This document shows, piece after piece, positions 51,857-60,444 of a stretch of DNA of 64,000 nt (the stretch's first letter is position 1; every line of letters starts with the position of its first letter). The DNA comes from Cupriavidus sp. WGlv3 (lineage in GTDB: Bacteria; Pseudomonadota; Gammaproteobacteria; Burkholderiales; Burkholderiaceae), in contig NZ_JALHRX010000004.1 in assembly GCF_023952475.1 (NCBI RefSeq), positions 62,001-126,000 of the forward strand. Reading direction: 5' to 3'. The notes beneath the pieces were generated by a model that was not told the DNA's origin, made no database searches, and was given only the letters and a program-made list of their open reading frames with translations. Position numbers and translations under genes: made by a program.

Positions 51857-53086
51857 ATGGCAGGCAAGACGCAATACGACGTAATCGACACCGGCGCCGG
51901 CAAGCCGGTCAAGCTGTGGACGCGCGGCGTGCCGGTGGAGGGCGCCGCGCGCGAGCAACTGGTGAACACGGCCCGGATGCCGTTTATCTTCCGCCATCTG
52001 GCGGTGATGCCGGACGTACATCTGGGCAAGGGGTCGACCATCGGGTCGGTGATTCCGACCGTCGGCGCCGTCATTCCCGCGGCGGTAGGCGTTGATATCG
52101 GCTGCGGCATGATGGCGGTGAAGACTTCGCTGAGCGCCTCCGATCTGCCCGACAACCTGGGCCAGTTGCGCAGCGCGATCGAGCATGCCGTGCCGCATGG
52201 CCGCAGCGCGCAGGGCGGGCGGCGCGACCAGGGTGCCTGGGGCAATGCGCCGGCGCATGTCGACGCCGCGTGGGCCGAGATGGCGCCTGGCTTTCGCCGC
52301 ATCACCGACAAATACCCGCACCTGGCGCGCGCCAACCATCGCAATCACCTGGGTACGCTGGGCACCGGCAACCACTTCATCGAGGTGTGCCTGGACGAGG
52401 CGCAGTCGGTCTGGTTCATGCTGCACAGCGGCTCGCGCGGCATCGGCAATGCGATCGGCACCACCTTCATCACGCTGGCGCAGCAGGACATGCGCCAGCA
52501 CCTGGCCAACCTGCCGGACCGCGACCTGGCTTACCTGGTGGAAGGCTCCTCGCACTACGAGGACTACATCTACGCGGTGTCATGGGCCCAGGCCTACGCC
52601 CGCCGCAACCGCGAGCTGATGATGGAAGCGGTGCTGGCCGCGGCGCAGCGGGTGCTGCGCAAGCCGTTCCAGGCACGGCTCGAGGCGGTGAACTGCCACC
52701 ACAACTACGTGCAGAAGGAACATCACTTCGGCGCCGACGTGCTGGTCACGCGCAAGGGCGCGGTCAGCGCGCGCGCCGGCGAACTGGGCATCATCCCGGG
52801 CTCGATGGGCGCGCGCTCGTTCATCGTGCGCGGCAAGGGCAATCCGGAGTCGTTCTGCTCCTGCAGCCACGGCGCGGGCCGCACCATGAGCCGCAGCGAG
52901 GCCAAACGCCGCTTCACCGTGGCCGACCAGAAGCAGGCCACCGAAGGGGTGGAGTGCCGCAAGGACGCCGCCGTGATCGACGAGATCCCGATGGCGTACA
53001 AGGACATCGATGCGGTGATGGCGGCGCAGTCAGACCTGGTGGAGGTGGTGCATACGCTGCGCCAGGTGGTGTGCGTGAAGGGGTAG
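51857..53086 (+). CDS. rtcB: RtcB-type RNA-splicing ligase
   Basis: GTP- and Mn-dependent RNA ligase joining 2',3'-cyclic phosphate or 3'-phosphate ends to 5'-OH ends. The 409 residues equal the E. coli length when started at MAGKTQYDV; an ATG 21 bases upstream would add seven residues. Active-site motifs are all present: MPDVHLGKGSTIG, GVDIGCGM (Asp80, Cys83), NHRNHLGTLGTGNHFIEV, HSGSRGIGN, NCHHNY, and SHGAGRTMSR with the guanylated His. No rtcA or rtcR is nearby, so it stands alone between two Bug genes. Confidence 0.94.
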   Translation: MAGKTQYDVIDTGAGKPVKLWTRGVPVEGAAREQLVNTARMPFIFRHLAVMPDVHLGKGSTIGSVIPTVGAVIPAAVGVDIGCGMMAVKTSLSASDLPDNLGQLRSAIEHAVPHGRSAQGGRRDQGAWGNAPAHVDAAWAEMAPGFRRITDKYPHLARANHRNHLGTLGTGNHFIEVCLDEAQSVWFMLHSGSRGIGNAIGTTFITLAQQDMRQHLANLPDRDLAYLVEGSSHYEDYIYAVSWAQAYARRNRELMMEAVLAAAQRVLRKPFQARLEAVNCHHNYVQKEHHFGADVLVTRKGAVSARAGELGIIPGSMGARSFIVRGKGNPESFCSCSHGAGRTMSRSEAKRRFTVADQKQATEGVECRKDAAVIDEIPMAYKDIDAVMAAQSDLVEVVHTLRQVVCVKG

Positions 53087-53114
53087 GGCTGGGGGTGGTC
53101 GGTGGCCCGGATGG

Positions 53115-54107
53115 TCAATCGACGACCAGGCTCATTTTGGCGGTGAATTTCTGCCAGCGGTCGATGTCGGCGTTCACCAGCTTCTGGAATTCGGCGGGTG
53201 TGCTGGTCGTCGTGGCAAAGCCGAGCTGCGTCAGCGATGCCTTGATCTCGGGCTTGGCGATGGCCCTGGCGATCTCGGCGTTCAGCTTCTGTACGATCTC
53301 GGGAGGCGTATTGGCCGGGGCGAGGATGCCGAACCACTGGTCGACGTCGTAGCCGGCCACGCCCAGCTCGCTTACCGTAGGGACGTCGGGCAGGAACGGT
53401 GAGCGAGCCTTCGACGTGACGGCCAGCGCGCGCAGCCTGTTGCTCTTCAGGTAGGGAATGGTGTTGGTCAGCGTATTGACGCTGACGTCGGCCTGGTTGC
53501 CCAGCACGTCGGCGATGGCCGGAGCGCAGCCCTTGTACGGCACGTGCAGCATGTCGATCTTCGCCGAGAGTTTCAGCAACTCGCCGGCCAGATGCTGCGG
53601 CGTACCGTTGCCGCATGAGGCGTAGCTGGGCGGCGTGCCGCTCTTGCCGGCCGTGAGCAGGTCGTTGAACGTGCGCAGCTTCGAGTGCGCGGGCACGGCG
53701 ATCACCGAGGGCACCGAAGCGAAGGTGATGACCGCGCTGAAATCGGACTTCGGATTGAACTGCAGCTTCTTGAAGACGCTCGGGTTGATGGCGAAGCTGC
53801 TGTTGACGATCAGCAGGGTGTAGCCGTCACCCGGGCTCTTGGCGACGAACTCCGCGCCGATATTGCCGCTGGCGCCAGGGCGGTTGTCGACCACCACCGG
53901 CTGCCCCAGCGACTTGCTGAGGTCGGTCCCGATCAGGCGCGCCAGCGAATCGGTCCCGCCTCCGGCCGGGAACGTCACCACCATGCGGATGGGCTTCTGC
54001 GGGAATGTACTCGCCAGGTTCGCTTCGGCGCGGCCTGACACGGTTGCCAGGCTGCTTGCGACAAGGAGCAGGGATGCCAGACTGCGGACGACGGTTAGGG
54101 GTCTCAT
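53115..54107 (-). CDS. Bug-family periplasmic solute receptor
   Basis: A 330-residue receptor with signal peptide MRPLTVVRSLASLLLVASSL ending near AEA. The signature FPQKPIRMVVTFPAGGGTDSLAR follows, with VPYKGCAPAIADVLGNQ in the second domain. It lies downstream of the PhnN-phosphorylase fusion gene on the same strand but upstream of nothing else, convergent with rtcB. The 43-bp gap to the fusion gene allows co-transcription in principle, but the Bug gene lies on the promoter-distal side. A link to nucleotide or pyridine metabolism is only suggestive. Confidence 0.92.
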   Translation of the reverse strand: MRPLTVVRSLASLLLVASSLATVSGRAEANLASTFPQKPIRMVVTFPAGGGTDSLARLIGTDLSKSLGQPVVVDNRPGASGNIGAEFVAKSPGDGYTLLIVNSSFAINPSVFKKLQFNPKSDFSAVITFASVPSVIAVPAHSKLRTFNDLLTAGKSGTPPSYASCGNGTPQHLAGELLKLSAKIDMLHVPYKGCAPAIADVLGNQADVSVNTLTNTIPYLKSNRLRALAVTSKARSPFLPDVPTVSELGVAGYDVDQWFGILAPANTPPEIVQKLNAEIARAIAKPEIKASLTQLGFATTTSTPAEFQKLVNADIDRWQKFTAKMSLVVD

Positions 54108-54150
54108 TGATATGCCTCGTCGGTTAGGGTGAAGGGAAGGGGGAAGCCGG

Positions 54151-55956
54151 TCAATCGGGATCTATACGCACCGCCTCGCTGCACTCGCCACCCGCGCGTG
54201 CCAGTGCCGCGGCCGCCGCAAGTGCCGCCTCGCTGCCCGCATGGATGCGGTAGAGGGGTTGCCCTGACGCCACCCTTGCCCCGATCGTGCACAGCAGATC
54301 GACGCCCGCACCTAGCTCGCGCGGCGCCCCGGCGGCGCGCGCGACCCCGGAGATGCGCAGTCCATCGATGGCGGCCACGCGGCCTTGCATGGCCGCGCTT
54401 ACCACGCAGGTATGCGCGCCGGGCGCCACGGGCTCGGGTCGCGCGCCCTGCGCGGCGGCAATGCGGTCGAATGCGGCCTTGGCCCTGCCTTCGCTGAGCA
54501 GCGCGGTGGCAATGCGCAGGCCCTCCGCGGGTGAGCCCACGCGCGCATCGAAGGCGATGATCTCGCCGGCGAAGCGCAAGGCTTTCTCTCGCAGATCAGC
54601 GGGGGCAAGGGGATCGTTGGCGAGTACCTGGCGGACATCGCGCACTTCCAGTGCGGGCCCGATGCCACGGCCGATTGGCCGGCTGCCGTCTGTCACCAGC
54701 GCGCGCACGTGCAGGCCGAGCCCCTTGCCGACATGCTCGAACATCGCGCCCAGTGCCTCGGCGTCGGCGTGCGTGGCCAGCTTGGTCTGCGGCCCATAGG
54801 GCAGGTCGACGATGACGTGGGTGGCCCCGGCGGTGTATTTCTTGGACAGGATCGACGCCACCGACCAGCGCCGCGAATCCAGCTGCAGCGGGCGCGTAAT
54901 GGCGTTCATCACGTCGTCGACCACGGAGTGGTTGAGGCGGCCGTTCCATGCGATGCAGGCGCGCGCCTGCGCCACGCAGCGGCGCACGTCGCCGTGCGCC
55001 AGGTCGACGCGCGCCACGGTTTCCATGGCGTCGGCCGTGCCGGCGGCGGAGGTGATCGCGCGTGACGAAGTCTTGGGCATGGCCAGCCCGTACGCCGCGA
55101 CGATCGGCACCACGATCAGCGTGATGCGGCTGCCGGGCACGCCGCCGATGGAGTGCTTGTCGACCACGATCGGCTCGTCCCATTCGATGCGGGGCGTGAA
55201 TGCCGTACGGGCACGAGCCAGTGCCACCACCTCCTGGTCGCCCAGCGAGCGGGTCGCGGCAACCAGGAACTCGGTCAGCTCGGCCTCGGTGTAGCGGCCC
55301 GCCATGGCGTCCCGCAGCACCGCGACGTAGGCGGCCTGGTCGAGCGGCTCGCCGCGCAGCTTGGCCATCAGGTTGGTGCGGCTGGCCGGCGCTCCGTCAC
55401 TGGCTGCGCGCGTGCCGTGCCGCAGCGCCTCGACGAAGCGGGCCCTGCCTACCTCCAGCGTGCTGTCGTTCGACACGGTGATGCACGGCACCTCCGGCGG
55501 CAGCGCCGCGCCGGTGCGCGACACGCGGCGGGCAATCTGCTCGCCAGATTCGCGCCCGCGCGCGGCAATGCGGCGGGCCAGCACGTCCTGCGGGGCCGTC
55601 ACCAACACCACCACGAAGCGCGGCAGGCGTTGCGCTAGTTCCGCGATGACGGCACGCGAGCCGTTGGCGACGACGTGGCGCCCGCGCTCGAGCTCCGACA
55701 TCAGCGAGCAGGACAAGCCATAGCGCAGGTCGTGCGCATCCCAGGTCACCAGGAATTCGCCGCTGCGCTGGCGCCGTGCGAACTCGGCTTCCGACACGGC
55801 GTCATGCGCCTCGCCGGCCGCACCCTCGGGACGCGTGATGACACGCCGGGCGAATACATAGTTGTCATCGAGCGCCACCCGCGCCCCGTCCATCAGCGCA
55901 TCCTTGCCCGCGCCACTGGGGCCGACCACAAAGAAGAAGGTGCCGCTCGCGTTCAT
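54151..55956 (-). CDS. Fusion: ribose 1,5-bisphosphokinase (PhnN) + thymidine/AMP phosphorylase-like
   Basis: A 601-residue single frame with two enzyme domains. Residues 1-183 are PhnN: P-loop GPSGAGKD (12-19), RRVITRPEG, and the guanylate-kinase-like [15 protein letters not shown]. PhnN phosphorylates ribose 1,5-bisphosphate to PRPP. Residues 192-601 are the phosphorylase fold of the archaeal AMP phosphorylase/Thymid_phosp_2 type: [14 protein letters not shown] (265-277), [20 protein letters not shown] (295-314) and [18 protein letters not shown] (423-440). In archaea that enzyme makes ribose 1,5-bisphosphate from AMP, so the two domains would catalyse successive steps. The small N-terminal domain of the archaeal enzyme is absent. 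Activity on thymidine or phosphonate-derived substrates is an alternative. Confidence 0.88.
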   Translation of the reverse strand: MNASGTFFFVVGPSGAGKDALMDGARVALDDNYVFARRVITRPEGAAGEAHDAVSEAEFARRQRSGEFLVTWDAHDLRYGLSCSLMSELERGRHVVANGSRAVIAELAQRLPRFVVVLVTAPQDVLARRIAARGRESGEQIARRVSRTGAALPPEVPCITVSNDSTLEVGRARFVEALRHGTRAASDGAPASRTNLMAKLRGEPLDQAAYVAVLRDAMAGRYTEAELTEFLVAATRSLGDQEVVALARARTAFTPRIEWDEPIVVDKHSIGGVPGSRITLIVVPIVAAYGLAMPKTSSRAITSAAGTADAMETVARVDLAHGDVRRCVAQARACIAWNGRLNHSVVDDVMNAITRPLQLDSRRWSVASILSKKYTAGATHVIVDLPYGPQTKLATHADAEALGAMFEHVGKGLGLHVRALVTDGSRPIGRGIGPALEVRDVRQVLANDPLAPADLREKALRFAGEIIAFDARVGSPAEGLRIATALLSEGRAKAAFDRIAAAQGARPEPVAPGAHTCVVSAAMQGRVAAIDGLRISGVARAAGAPRELGAGVDLLCTIGARVASGQPLYRIHAGSEAALAAAAALARAGGECSEAVRIDPD

Positions 55957-55965
55957 GACTAATAC

Positions 55966-55979
55966 CTTAGATGTCGAAG
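55966..55979. promoter_or_regulatory. Operator copy A1 (leader of the PhnN fusion gene)
   Basis: CTTAGATGTCGAAG, an imperfect palindrome with half-site CTTMGA, lies between the -10 box and the start codon of the fusion gene. The same sequence with two changes sits in the nadC leader at 57854. Confidence 0.85.
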
Positions 55980-55989
55980 TTGTTTGGTA

Positions 55990-56017
55990 ATGCTAGCACC
56001 GGCCTCGCGACTGTCAA
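55990..56017 (-). promoter_or_regulatory. Sigma-70 promoter of the PhnN fusion gene
   Basis: On the minus strand TTGACA (56017-56012), a 16-bp spacer and TAGCAT (55995-55990). A nearly identical promoter serves nadC. Operators lie on both sides, one overlapping the start region and one just upstream of -35. Confidence 0.85.
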
Positions 56018-56022
56018 GGAAA

Positions 56023-56036
56023 GTTCGATGTCTAAG
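56023..56036. promoter_or_regulatory. Operator copy A2 (upstream of the PhnN fusion promoter)
   Basis: GTTCGATGTCTAAG, the inverted form of the A1 operator, begins six bases upstream of the -35 box. The interval 56037-56309 up to the MarR gene contains no other recognisable element. Confidence 0.82.
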
Positions 56037-56309
56037 GTTATGCAAGCAACGGACCAGCGCCCGCAAATCCAGCGGTTACGCGGGATGCGAGCGTTCGTAG
56101 GGGAAAACACGGGGGCGCGGCGTGCGCGTTCGCGGTGCCTGGTGCTTCGGTTGCGCGCATCGCGCACCGATGGAGTGAACGCTACATTGGAGGGCGCGGT
56201 GCCGCGGTCCGGCGCCGCCGCGCGCACGGTGGAGGCGCTATCATGTGCGCTGTTGCGGGCACCGTGGACCCGGTGCCGCATGGATGCGTTTCACTTTCCG
56301 CTTACCACT

Positions 56310-56855
56310 ATGGCCACAAGAAAGCCGGATACCCCGGTCACGATCACGTCCCCGGAAGAAGCCGATGAAGAGCGGCTTGCCCACCTGGTGAAGGACGCCG
56401 CGCGCGCCTATATCCGGGCGCTGCAACTGCGCCTGGCGGAACATTCGGTGTCGTACGGCCACTGGACCATCCTGCGCATCCTGTGGCGCCATGACGGCCT
56501 GTCGCAGCGCGAACTGAGCGAACGCGCCGGCGTGACCGAACCCACCACCTTTGCGGCGGTCAAGGCGCTGGAGGCGCTTGGCTACGTCGAACGCACGCAC
56601 CTGCCCGGCAACAAGAAGAAGGTGCATGTGTTCCTCAGCAAGACCGGGCGCGCGCTGCGCCGCAAGCTCGAACCGCTGGCAACCGAGGTCAATGCGCTGA
56701 GTGTCGAGGGCGTGAGCGAACAGGACGTGGCGACCACGCGCCGGGTCCTGATCACCATCGCCAAGCGCCTGGTCGCCGACGAGATCGCCTCGGCGGAAAA
56801 CGGGCGGCGCGTGCCGTCAACGCAGGAAGTCGGGCGGCTGCTGTCAGACCTGTAG
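56310..56855 (+). CDS. MarR-family transcriptional regulator
   Basis: Winged-helix dimeric regulator of about 181 residues; an ATG at 56280 would add ten residues and neither has a strong ribosome binding site. The helical N-terminus (LVKDAARAYIRALQLRLAEH) leads to SYGHWTILRILWRHDGLSQREL and the recognition region ERAGVTEPTTFAAVKALEAL. The wing HLPGNKKKVHVFLSKTGRAL is typical. It lies between the PhnN-phosphorylase gene and nadC, whose promoters carry the same paired operators, so it is the obvious candidate repressor of both. The ligand could be a nucleotide, pyridine carboxylate or NAD precursor; unproven. Confidence 0.9.
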   Translation: MATRKPDTPVTITSPEEADEERLAHLVKDAARAYIRALQLRLAEHSVSYGHWTILRILWRHDGLSQRELSERAGVTEPTTFAAVKALEALGYVERTHLPGNKKKVHVFLSKTGRALRRKLEPLATEVNALSVEGVSEQDVATTRRVLITIAKRLVADEIASAENGRRVPSTQEVGRLLSDL

Positions 56856-56876
56856 CCCGAGGCGGCCACTGCCAAT

Positions 56877-56908
56877 GAAAAGGCCCCCGCCGGCGCGGCC
56901 GGCGAGGG
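56877..56908 (-). terminator. Intrinsic terminator of nadC
   Basis: On the minus strand an 11-bp GC stem (CCCTCGCCGGC with GCCGGCGGGGG, one G-U pair) and 3-nt loop are followed by CCTTTTC, about 70 bases after the nadC stop. It lies in the convergent space with the MarR gene. Confidence 0.75.
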
Positions 56909-56980
56909 TGAATGCCTCGGGTAGAAGGCGTGAAACCGGTGTGCGGGCCCAGCCGCGGGCAGGGGCCCGGATTCAGGGGG

Positions 56981-57814
56981 TCAGGCTTCGTCCAGCCCGA
57001 TATCCACGGCCGGTGCAGACTGTGTGATCCGGCTGGTCGAGATGTAGTCGACGCCGGTTTCCGCCACCGCCCGGATAGTCTCGAGCCGGATGCCGCCCGA
57101 GGCCTCGACCTTGGTGCGGCCATTGACGATCTGCACCGCCTCCTTCATGTTGGGCACCGACATGTTGTCCAGCATGATCACGTCGACGCCGGCGGCCAGT
57201 GCCTCGTGCACTTGCTCCAGCCGGTCGCATTCCACTTCCAGCTTGGTCAGCACCGGCAGCTTGCGGCGCACGCGTTCCACCGCGGCGGCGATGCTGCCGC
57301 AAACGGCAATGTGGTTGTCCTTGATCATCACGCCGTTGTCCAGGCTCAGCCGGTGGTTCAGGCCGCCGCCGCAGGTGACCGCGTGCTTCTCCAGCGCGCG
57401 CAGACCAGGGGTGGTCTTGCGGCTGTCGATCAGGCGCGCCCTGGTATGCGCAATGGCCTGCGCATAGGTGGCGGTCTGGTTGGCGATGCCGCACAGGCGC
57501 TGCAGGATGTTCAGTGCGGTGCGTTCCGCCGTCAGCACGCTGCGCGCATTGCCGCTCACGTTCAGCAGCACCGCGCCTTTGCCGACCTTGTCGCCGTCGG
57601 CCACGCGCACGTCGATGGACAGCGTGGGATCGTAGCGGGCGAAGATGCGTGCCGCCACGTCGATACCGGCGACGATCATTGGCTCGCGGGCATTCATGCA
57701 AAAGGTGCCGGTCTCGCCCGGTTCGATCATGGTCTGGACGGTCAGGTCGCAGAGTCCGATGTCTTCGGTCAGCCAGAGGTCGATCAGCTTGTCGGTGGCA
57801 TAGAGGTCGTACAT
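56981..57814 (-). CDS. nadC: Quinolinate phosphoribosyltransferase (nicotinate-nucleotide pyrophosphorylase)
   Basis: Type II phosphoribosyltransferase of 277 residues that joins quinolinate and PRPP to give nicotinate mononucleotide, CO2 and PPi. Active-site motifs are intact: SRKTTPGLR (131-139), CGGGLNHRLSLDNGVMIKDNH (148-168), KLEVECD (191-197), IMLDNMS (213-219) and EASGGI. KDNH rather than a hydrophobic residue there favours NadC over the ModD paralogue. It is unusual in standing alone, without nadA or nadB, under a promoter almost identical to that of the PhnN-phosphorylase fusion, whose predicted product is its co-substrate PRPP. Confidence 0.9.
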   Translation of the reverse strand: MYDLYATDKLIDLWLTEDIGLCDLTVQTMIEPGETGTFCMNAREPMIVAGIDVAARIFARYDPTLSIDVRVADGDKVGKGAVLLNVSGNARSVLTAERTALNILQRLCGIANQTATYAQAIAHTRARLIDSRKTTPGLRALEKHAVTCGGGLNHRLSLDNGVMIKDNHIAVCGSIAAAVERVRRKLPVLTKLEVECDRLEQVHEALAAGVDVIMLDNMSVPNMKEAVQIVNGRTKVEASGGIRLETIRAVAETGVDYISTSRITQSAPAVDIGLDEA

Positions 57815-57853
57815 GTGAGGGCTCCTGAGCGGTGGGTGTCGTACCTCAATAAT

Positions 57854-57867
57854 CTTAGAGATCGAAG
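57854..57867. promoter_or_regulatory. Operator copy B1 (nadC leader)
   Basis: CTTAGAGATCGAAG, matching operator A1 (CTTAGATGTCGAAG) at 12 of 14 positions, lies between the nadC -10 box and start codon. Confidence 0.85.
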
Positions 57868-57878
57868 TACATGGCGTA

Positions 57879-57906
57879 ATACTAGCGCCTCGCCACGCCC
57901 TGTCAA
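57879..57906 (-). promoter_or_regulatory. Sigma-70 promoter of nadC
   Basis: Minus strand TTGACA (57906-57901), 16-bp spacer, TAGTAT (57884-57879). The boxes, spacing and flanking operators duplicate the arrangement at 55990-56017. Confidence 0.85.
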
Positions 57907-57911
57907 GAAAA

Positions 57912-57925
57912 ATTCGACGTCTAAG
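57912..57925. promoter_or_regulatory. Operator copy B2 (upstream of the nadC promoter)
   Basis: ATTCGACGTCTAAG, matching A2 (GTTCGATGTCTAAG) at 12 of 14 positions, begins six bases upstream of the -35 box. B1 and B2 span 72 bp, A1 and A2 71 bp. Confidence 0.82.
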
Positions 57926-57930
57926 TTTAT

Positions 57931-57958
57931 GCGCGCCGGAAACGGCACGCCGGCGCGC
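57931..57958 (-). terminator. Terminator-like hairpin at the end of fliR
   Basis: GCGCGCCGG (57931-57939) pairs perfectly with CCGGCGCGC (57950-57958), whose last base is part of the fliR stop codon; the minus strand continues ATAAACTT. It would insulate the nadC promoter from flagellar operon read-through. Confidence 0.6.
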
Positions 57959-58755
57959 TAGCGTCCGAACTGCGCCAGCACCGTCCCCACCGCCTCCAGC
58001 CCCGCCTCGATCATGTGCTGCATGTAACTGCCCATCTGCGGCATCACCAGCATCAGCACCAGCAGCCCGCCCGACAGCGTCACCGGAAAGCCCACCGCGA
58101 AGATCGACAGTTGCGGCGAGGCGCGGTTGAGGATGCCCATGGCCAGGTTCAGGATCAGCAAGGCGGCGATCATCGGCAGCGCCAGCAGCAGGCCGGAGGC
58201 GAACACCATGCCGCCGGCGCGGGCCACGGCCAGGGCGCCGCCCGCGGACAGGGGGGTGCCGCCGGGGTTGCCACCGATAGGCAGGCTGTTGAAGCTGTCG
58301 ACCAGCGCGCCCAGCATCAGCAGGTGGCCGTCCAGCGCCAGGAACAGCAGCACCGCGATCAGGTTCAGGAAGCGCGACAGCACCATGGTCTGGCCGCCGG
58401 CGGTGCGGTCGAAGAAGGATGCGAACGACAGGCCCATCTGCAGCCCGATGATCTCGCCGGCCTGCTGCACCGTGGCAAAGACCAGCCGCATGACGAAGCC
58501 CGTGGCCAGGCCGATGCCGACTTCATTGAGGATGAACAGCAGCCCGTCGAAGGAGTACACCGGCACCACCGGCAACTGGGCGATGGTGGGCGAGATCACC
58601 ATGGCGATCATCGCCGACAGTGCGATCTTGGCGCGCCGCGGGATGGTCGATTCACCGAACAGCGGCGCGGTGCCGATCAGCGCCAGGATGCGGAAAAACG
58701 GCCACAGGAAAGCCGCAAGCCAGCCGTAGAGCTGGGCTGAGGTGAACTCGATCAC
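57958..58755 (-). CDS. fliR: Flagellar export gate protein FliR
   Basis: A 265-residue polytopic inner-membrane protein of the flagellar type III export gate (FliPQR complex). It has about six hydrophobic helices. FFRILALIGTAPLFGESTIPRRAKI is at the N-terminus, and GEIIGLQMGLSFASFFDRTAG is the family's central motif. It is the last gene of fliLMNOPQR, 83 bp after fliQ. A hairpin overlaps its stop codon. Confidence 0.95.
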   Translation of the reverse strand: MIEFTSAQLYGWLAAFLWPFFRILALIGTAPLFGESTIPRRAKIALSAMIAMVISPTIAQLPVVPVYSFDGLLFILNEVGIGLATGFVMRLVFATVQQAGEIIGLQMGLSFASFFDRTAGGQTMVLSRFLNLIAVLLFLALDGHLLMLGALVDSFNSLPIGGNPGGTPLSAGGALAVARAGGMVFASGLLLALPMIAALLILNLAMGILNRASPQLSIFAVGFPVTLSGGLLVLMLVMPQMGSYMQHMIEAGLEAVGTVLAQFGR

Positions 58756-58838
58756 GGCGGCGGGTCAGCGGGCAGGCGGGGTGAAGTGCGGCAACGGTGG
58801 CGGACAGCGGCGGCAGGCGGCGGCGTGGATGGCCGCCG

Positions 58839-59108
58839 TCAGTGCGCCAGCGCGGGGATGCTCTGGAACACCTCGCGCATGTAGTCGACCATCGCGTTGA
58901 TCATCCATGGGCCGGCCAGCACCATGGTGGCGAACAGCGCGATCAGCTTGGGGATGAAGCTCAGCGTCATCTCGTTGATCTGGGTCGCGGCCTGGAACAG
59001 GCTGACCACCAGGCCGGCGGCCAGCGCCACCAGCAGCAGCGGGGCGGCCAGCAGCAAGGTCATCTTCATCGCCTGGGTGGCGATGGTCATTACGGTCTCT
59101 GGGGTCAT
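58839..59108 (-). CDS. fliQ: Flagellar export gate protein FliQ
   Basis: An 89-residue protein with two transmembrane helices (about 16-38 and 52-74), MTPETVMTIATQAMKMTLLL at the start and the conserved SLFQAATQINEMTLSFIPK loop between the helices. It forms part of the FliPQR pore. The length equals that of E. coli FliQ. It lies between fliP and fliR, 38 bp after fliP. Confidence 0.95.
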   Translation of the reverse strand: MTPETVMTIATQAMKMTLLLAAPLLLVALAAGLVVSLFQAATQINEMTLSFIPKLIALFATMVLAGPWMINAMVDYMREVFQSIPALAH

Positions 59109-59146
59109 GGCTCTTGCGAAGAAAAGGCTGGCGCTGGCGGCCGGCG

Positions 59147-59992
59147 TCAGCTCATGAAGCTCTGCGCCAGCGAGCCCAGCAGCAGCTGCCAGCCGTCGAC
59201 CAGCACGAACAGCATCAGCTTGAACGGCAGCGAGATGGTCGCCGGCGGCACCATCATCATGCCCATCGCCATCAGCACGCTGGCTACCACCAGGTCGATG
59301 ATCAGGAACGGGATGAAGATGGTAAAGCCGATCTGGAACGCGGTCTTCAGCTCGCTGGTGACGAAGGCCGGCACCAGGATGCTGAGCGGCACTTCCTCCG
59401 GCCCCTGCATCTCCGGCGCCTTGGCCATCTGCGCGAACATGGCCAGGTCCTTCTCGCGGGTCTGGCGCAGCATGAAGGCCTTGAGCGGCTCGGCGGCCTT
59501 GGCCGCGGCGGCTTCGAGGCTGAGCTTGTTCTCGGACAGCGGCTTGTAGGCGTCGTTGTAGACGCGGTCGAACACCGGTGCCATCACGAAGAAGGTCAGG
59601 AACAGCGACAGTCCCACCAGTACCTGGTTGGGCGGCGAGGTGGCCGTGCCCAGCGCGTTGCGCAGCAGCCCCAGCACGATGATGACGCGGGTGAAGCCGG
59701 TCATCATCAGCATGGCCGCGGGCAGGAACGACAGCGAGGTCAGCAGCACCAGTGTCTGCACCGGCAGCGACCAGATCTGGCCGCCGCCCGGGGCGGGTTT
59801 GCTGATCACACCGGGCAGCGCCTGGGCCCATGCTTGCGCGGGCGTCAGCGCGGCAAGGGCCAGCAGCAGCACCAGCACGGACAGCCGGGACAGCAGCGGC
59901 GAGGGCAGCAACGCGGAAAGCCGCGAGGCCGGGCGCGCGGCGCGGCCAGCGCGCGGCAGCAGTCGCCACGGCGTGGCAAGCGGAGAAGTCAT
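59147..59992 (-). CDS. fliP: Flagellar export gate protein FliP
   Basis: A 281-residue export-gate protein. A cleavable signal-like N-terminus (about 1-57) is longer than in E. coli because of an Arg/Ala-rich leader; starts further in are possible. Family motifs are [30 protein letters not shown] (split as two stretches), [21 protein letters not shown] and [20 protein letters not shown]. Its start overlaps the end of fliO by four bases. Confidence 0.95.
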   Translation of the reverse strand: MTSPLATPWRLLPRAGRAARPASRLSALLPSPLLSRLSVLVLLLALAALTPAQAWAQALPGVISKPAPGGGQIWSLPVQTLVLLTSLSFLPAAMLMMTGFTRVIIVLGLLRNALGTATSPPNQVLVGLSLFLTFFVMAPVFDRVYNDAYKPLSENKLSLEAAAAKAAEPLKAFMLRQTREKDLAMFAQMAKAPEMQGPEEVPLSILVPAFVTSELKTAFQIGFTIFIPFLIIDLVVASVLMAMGMMMVPPATISLPFKLMLFVLVDGWQLLLGSLAQSFMS

Positions 59993-60444
59993 GATTTGAA
60001 TTGGGCCTGCATCGAGCGCAGCAGCTTTTCGGCAAAGCTGCCGCCGGAGGGCGGTTGCGACGGTCCGGCGACGACGTGCGCGCCGGTCTGGCCGGCGGCC
60101 GGCGACCCTGCCGCCATGGTGTGCAGCGGCCGGATTTCGCCGGGGCTGACGCCCAGCACCAGCCAGGTATCGCCGACCTCGACCAGCACCAGGCGCTGGC
60201 GTGCGCCCAGCATGGTGCTGCCGACCACCTTCATCGCGCCGCCGGTGGCGTGGCGCACCAGGCCGGCACGCCGTGCCATCCAGGCCAGGCCCAGGATCAG
60301 CGCGATGATGGCGAACAGCCCCAGCCCGGCCTGCGCCAGGCTGCCCGCGCCGCTGATGGCGGGCGCCGGCGTACCTTCGGCCGCCATTGCGGCGCCGGGA
60401 AGCGCGGCAAGCGCAGCCAGCAGGGCGCGGGTTGCGGCTGTCAT
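59989..60444 (-). CDS. fliO: Flagellar biosynthesis protein FliO
   Basis: A 151-residue membrane protein that assists FliP complex assembly. A short N-terminal hydrophobic segment is followed by a second helix at about 37-55 ([20 protein letters not shown]). A cytoplasmic domain with [30 protein letters not shown] is the FliO/MopB signature. It overlaps both fliN and fliP by four bases, in line with coupled translation. Confidence 0.93.
   Translation of the reverse strand: MTAATRALLAALAALPGAAMAAEGTPAPAISGAGSLAQAGLGLFAIIALILGLAWMARRAGLVRHATGGAMKVVGSTMLGARQRLVLVEVGDTWLVLGVSPGEIRPLHTMAAGSPAAGQTGAHVVAGPSQPPSGGSFAEKLLRSMQAQFKS

Noticed and set aside
55971..56309. Using the farthest upstream ATG for the MarR gene (294 residues)
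   Set aside because: The extra segment covers the operator and promoter of the divergent gene and has no MarR similarity.
56981..57814. ModD (molybdenum-transport-associated NadC paralogue) as the identity of this gene
   Set aside because: The KDNH and SRKTTPGLR motifs are those of quinolinate phosphoribosyltransferase and no mod genes are nearby.
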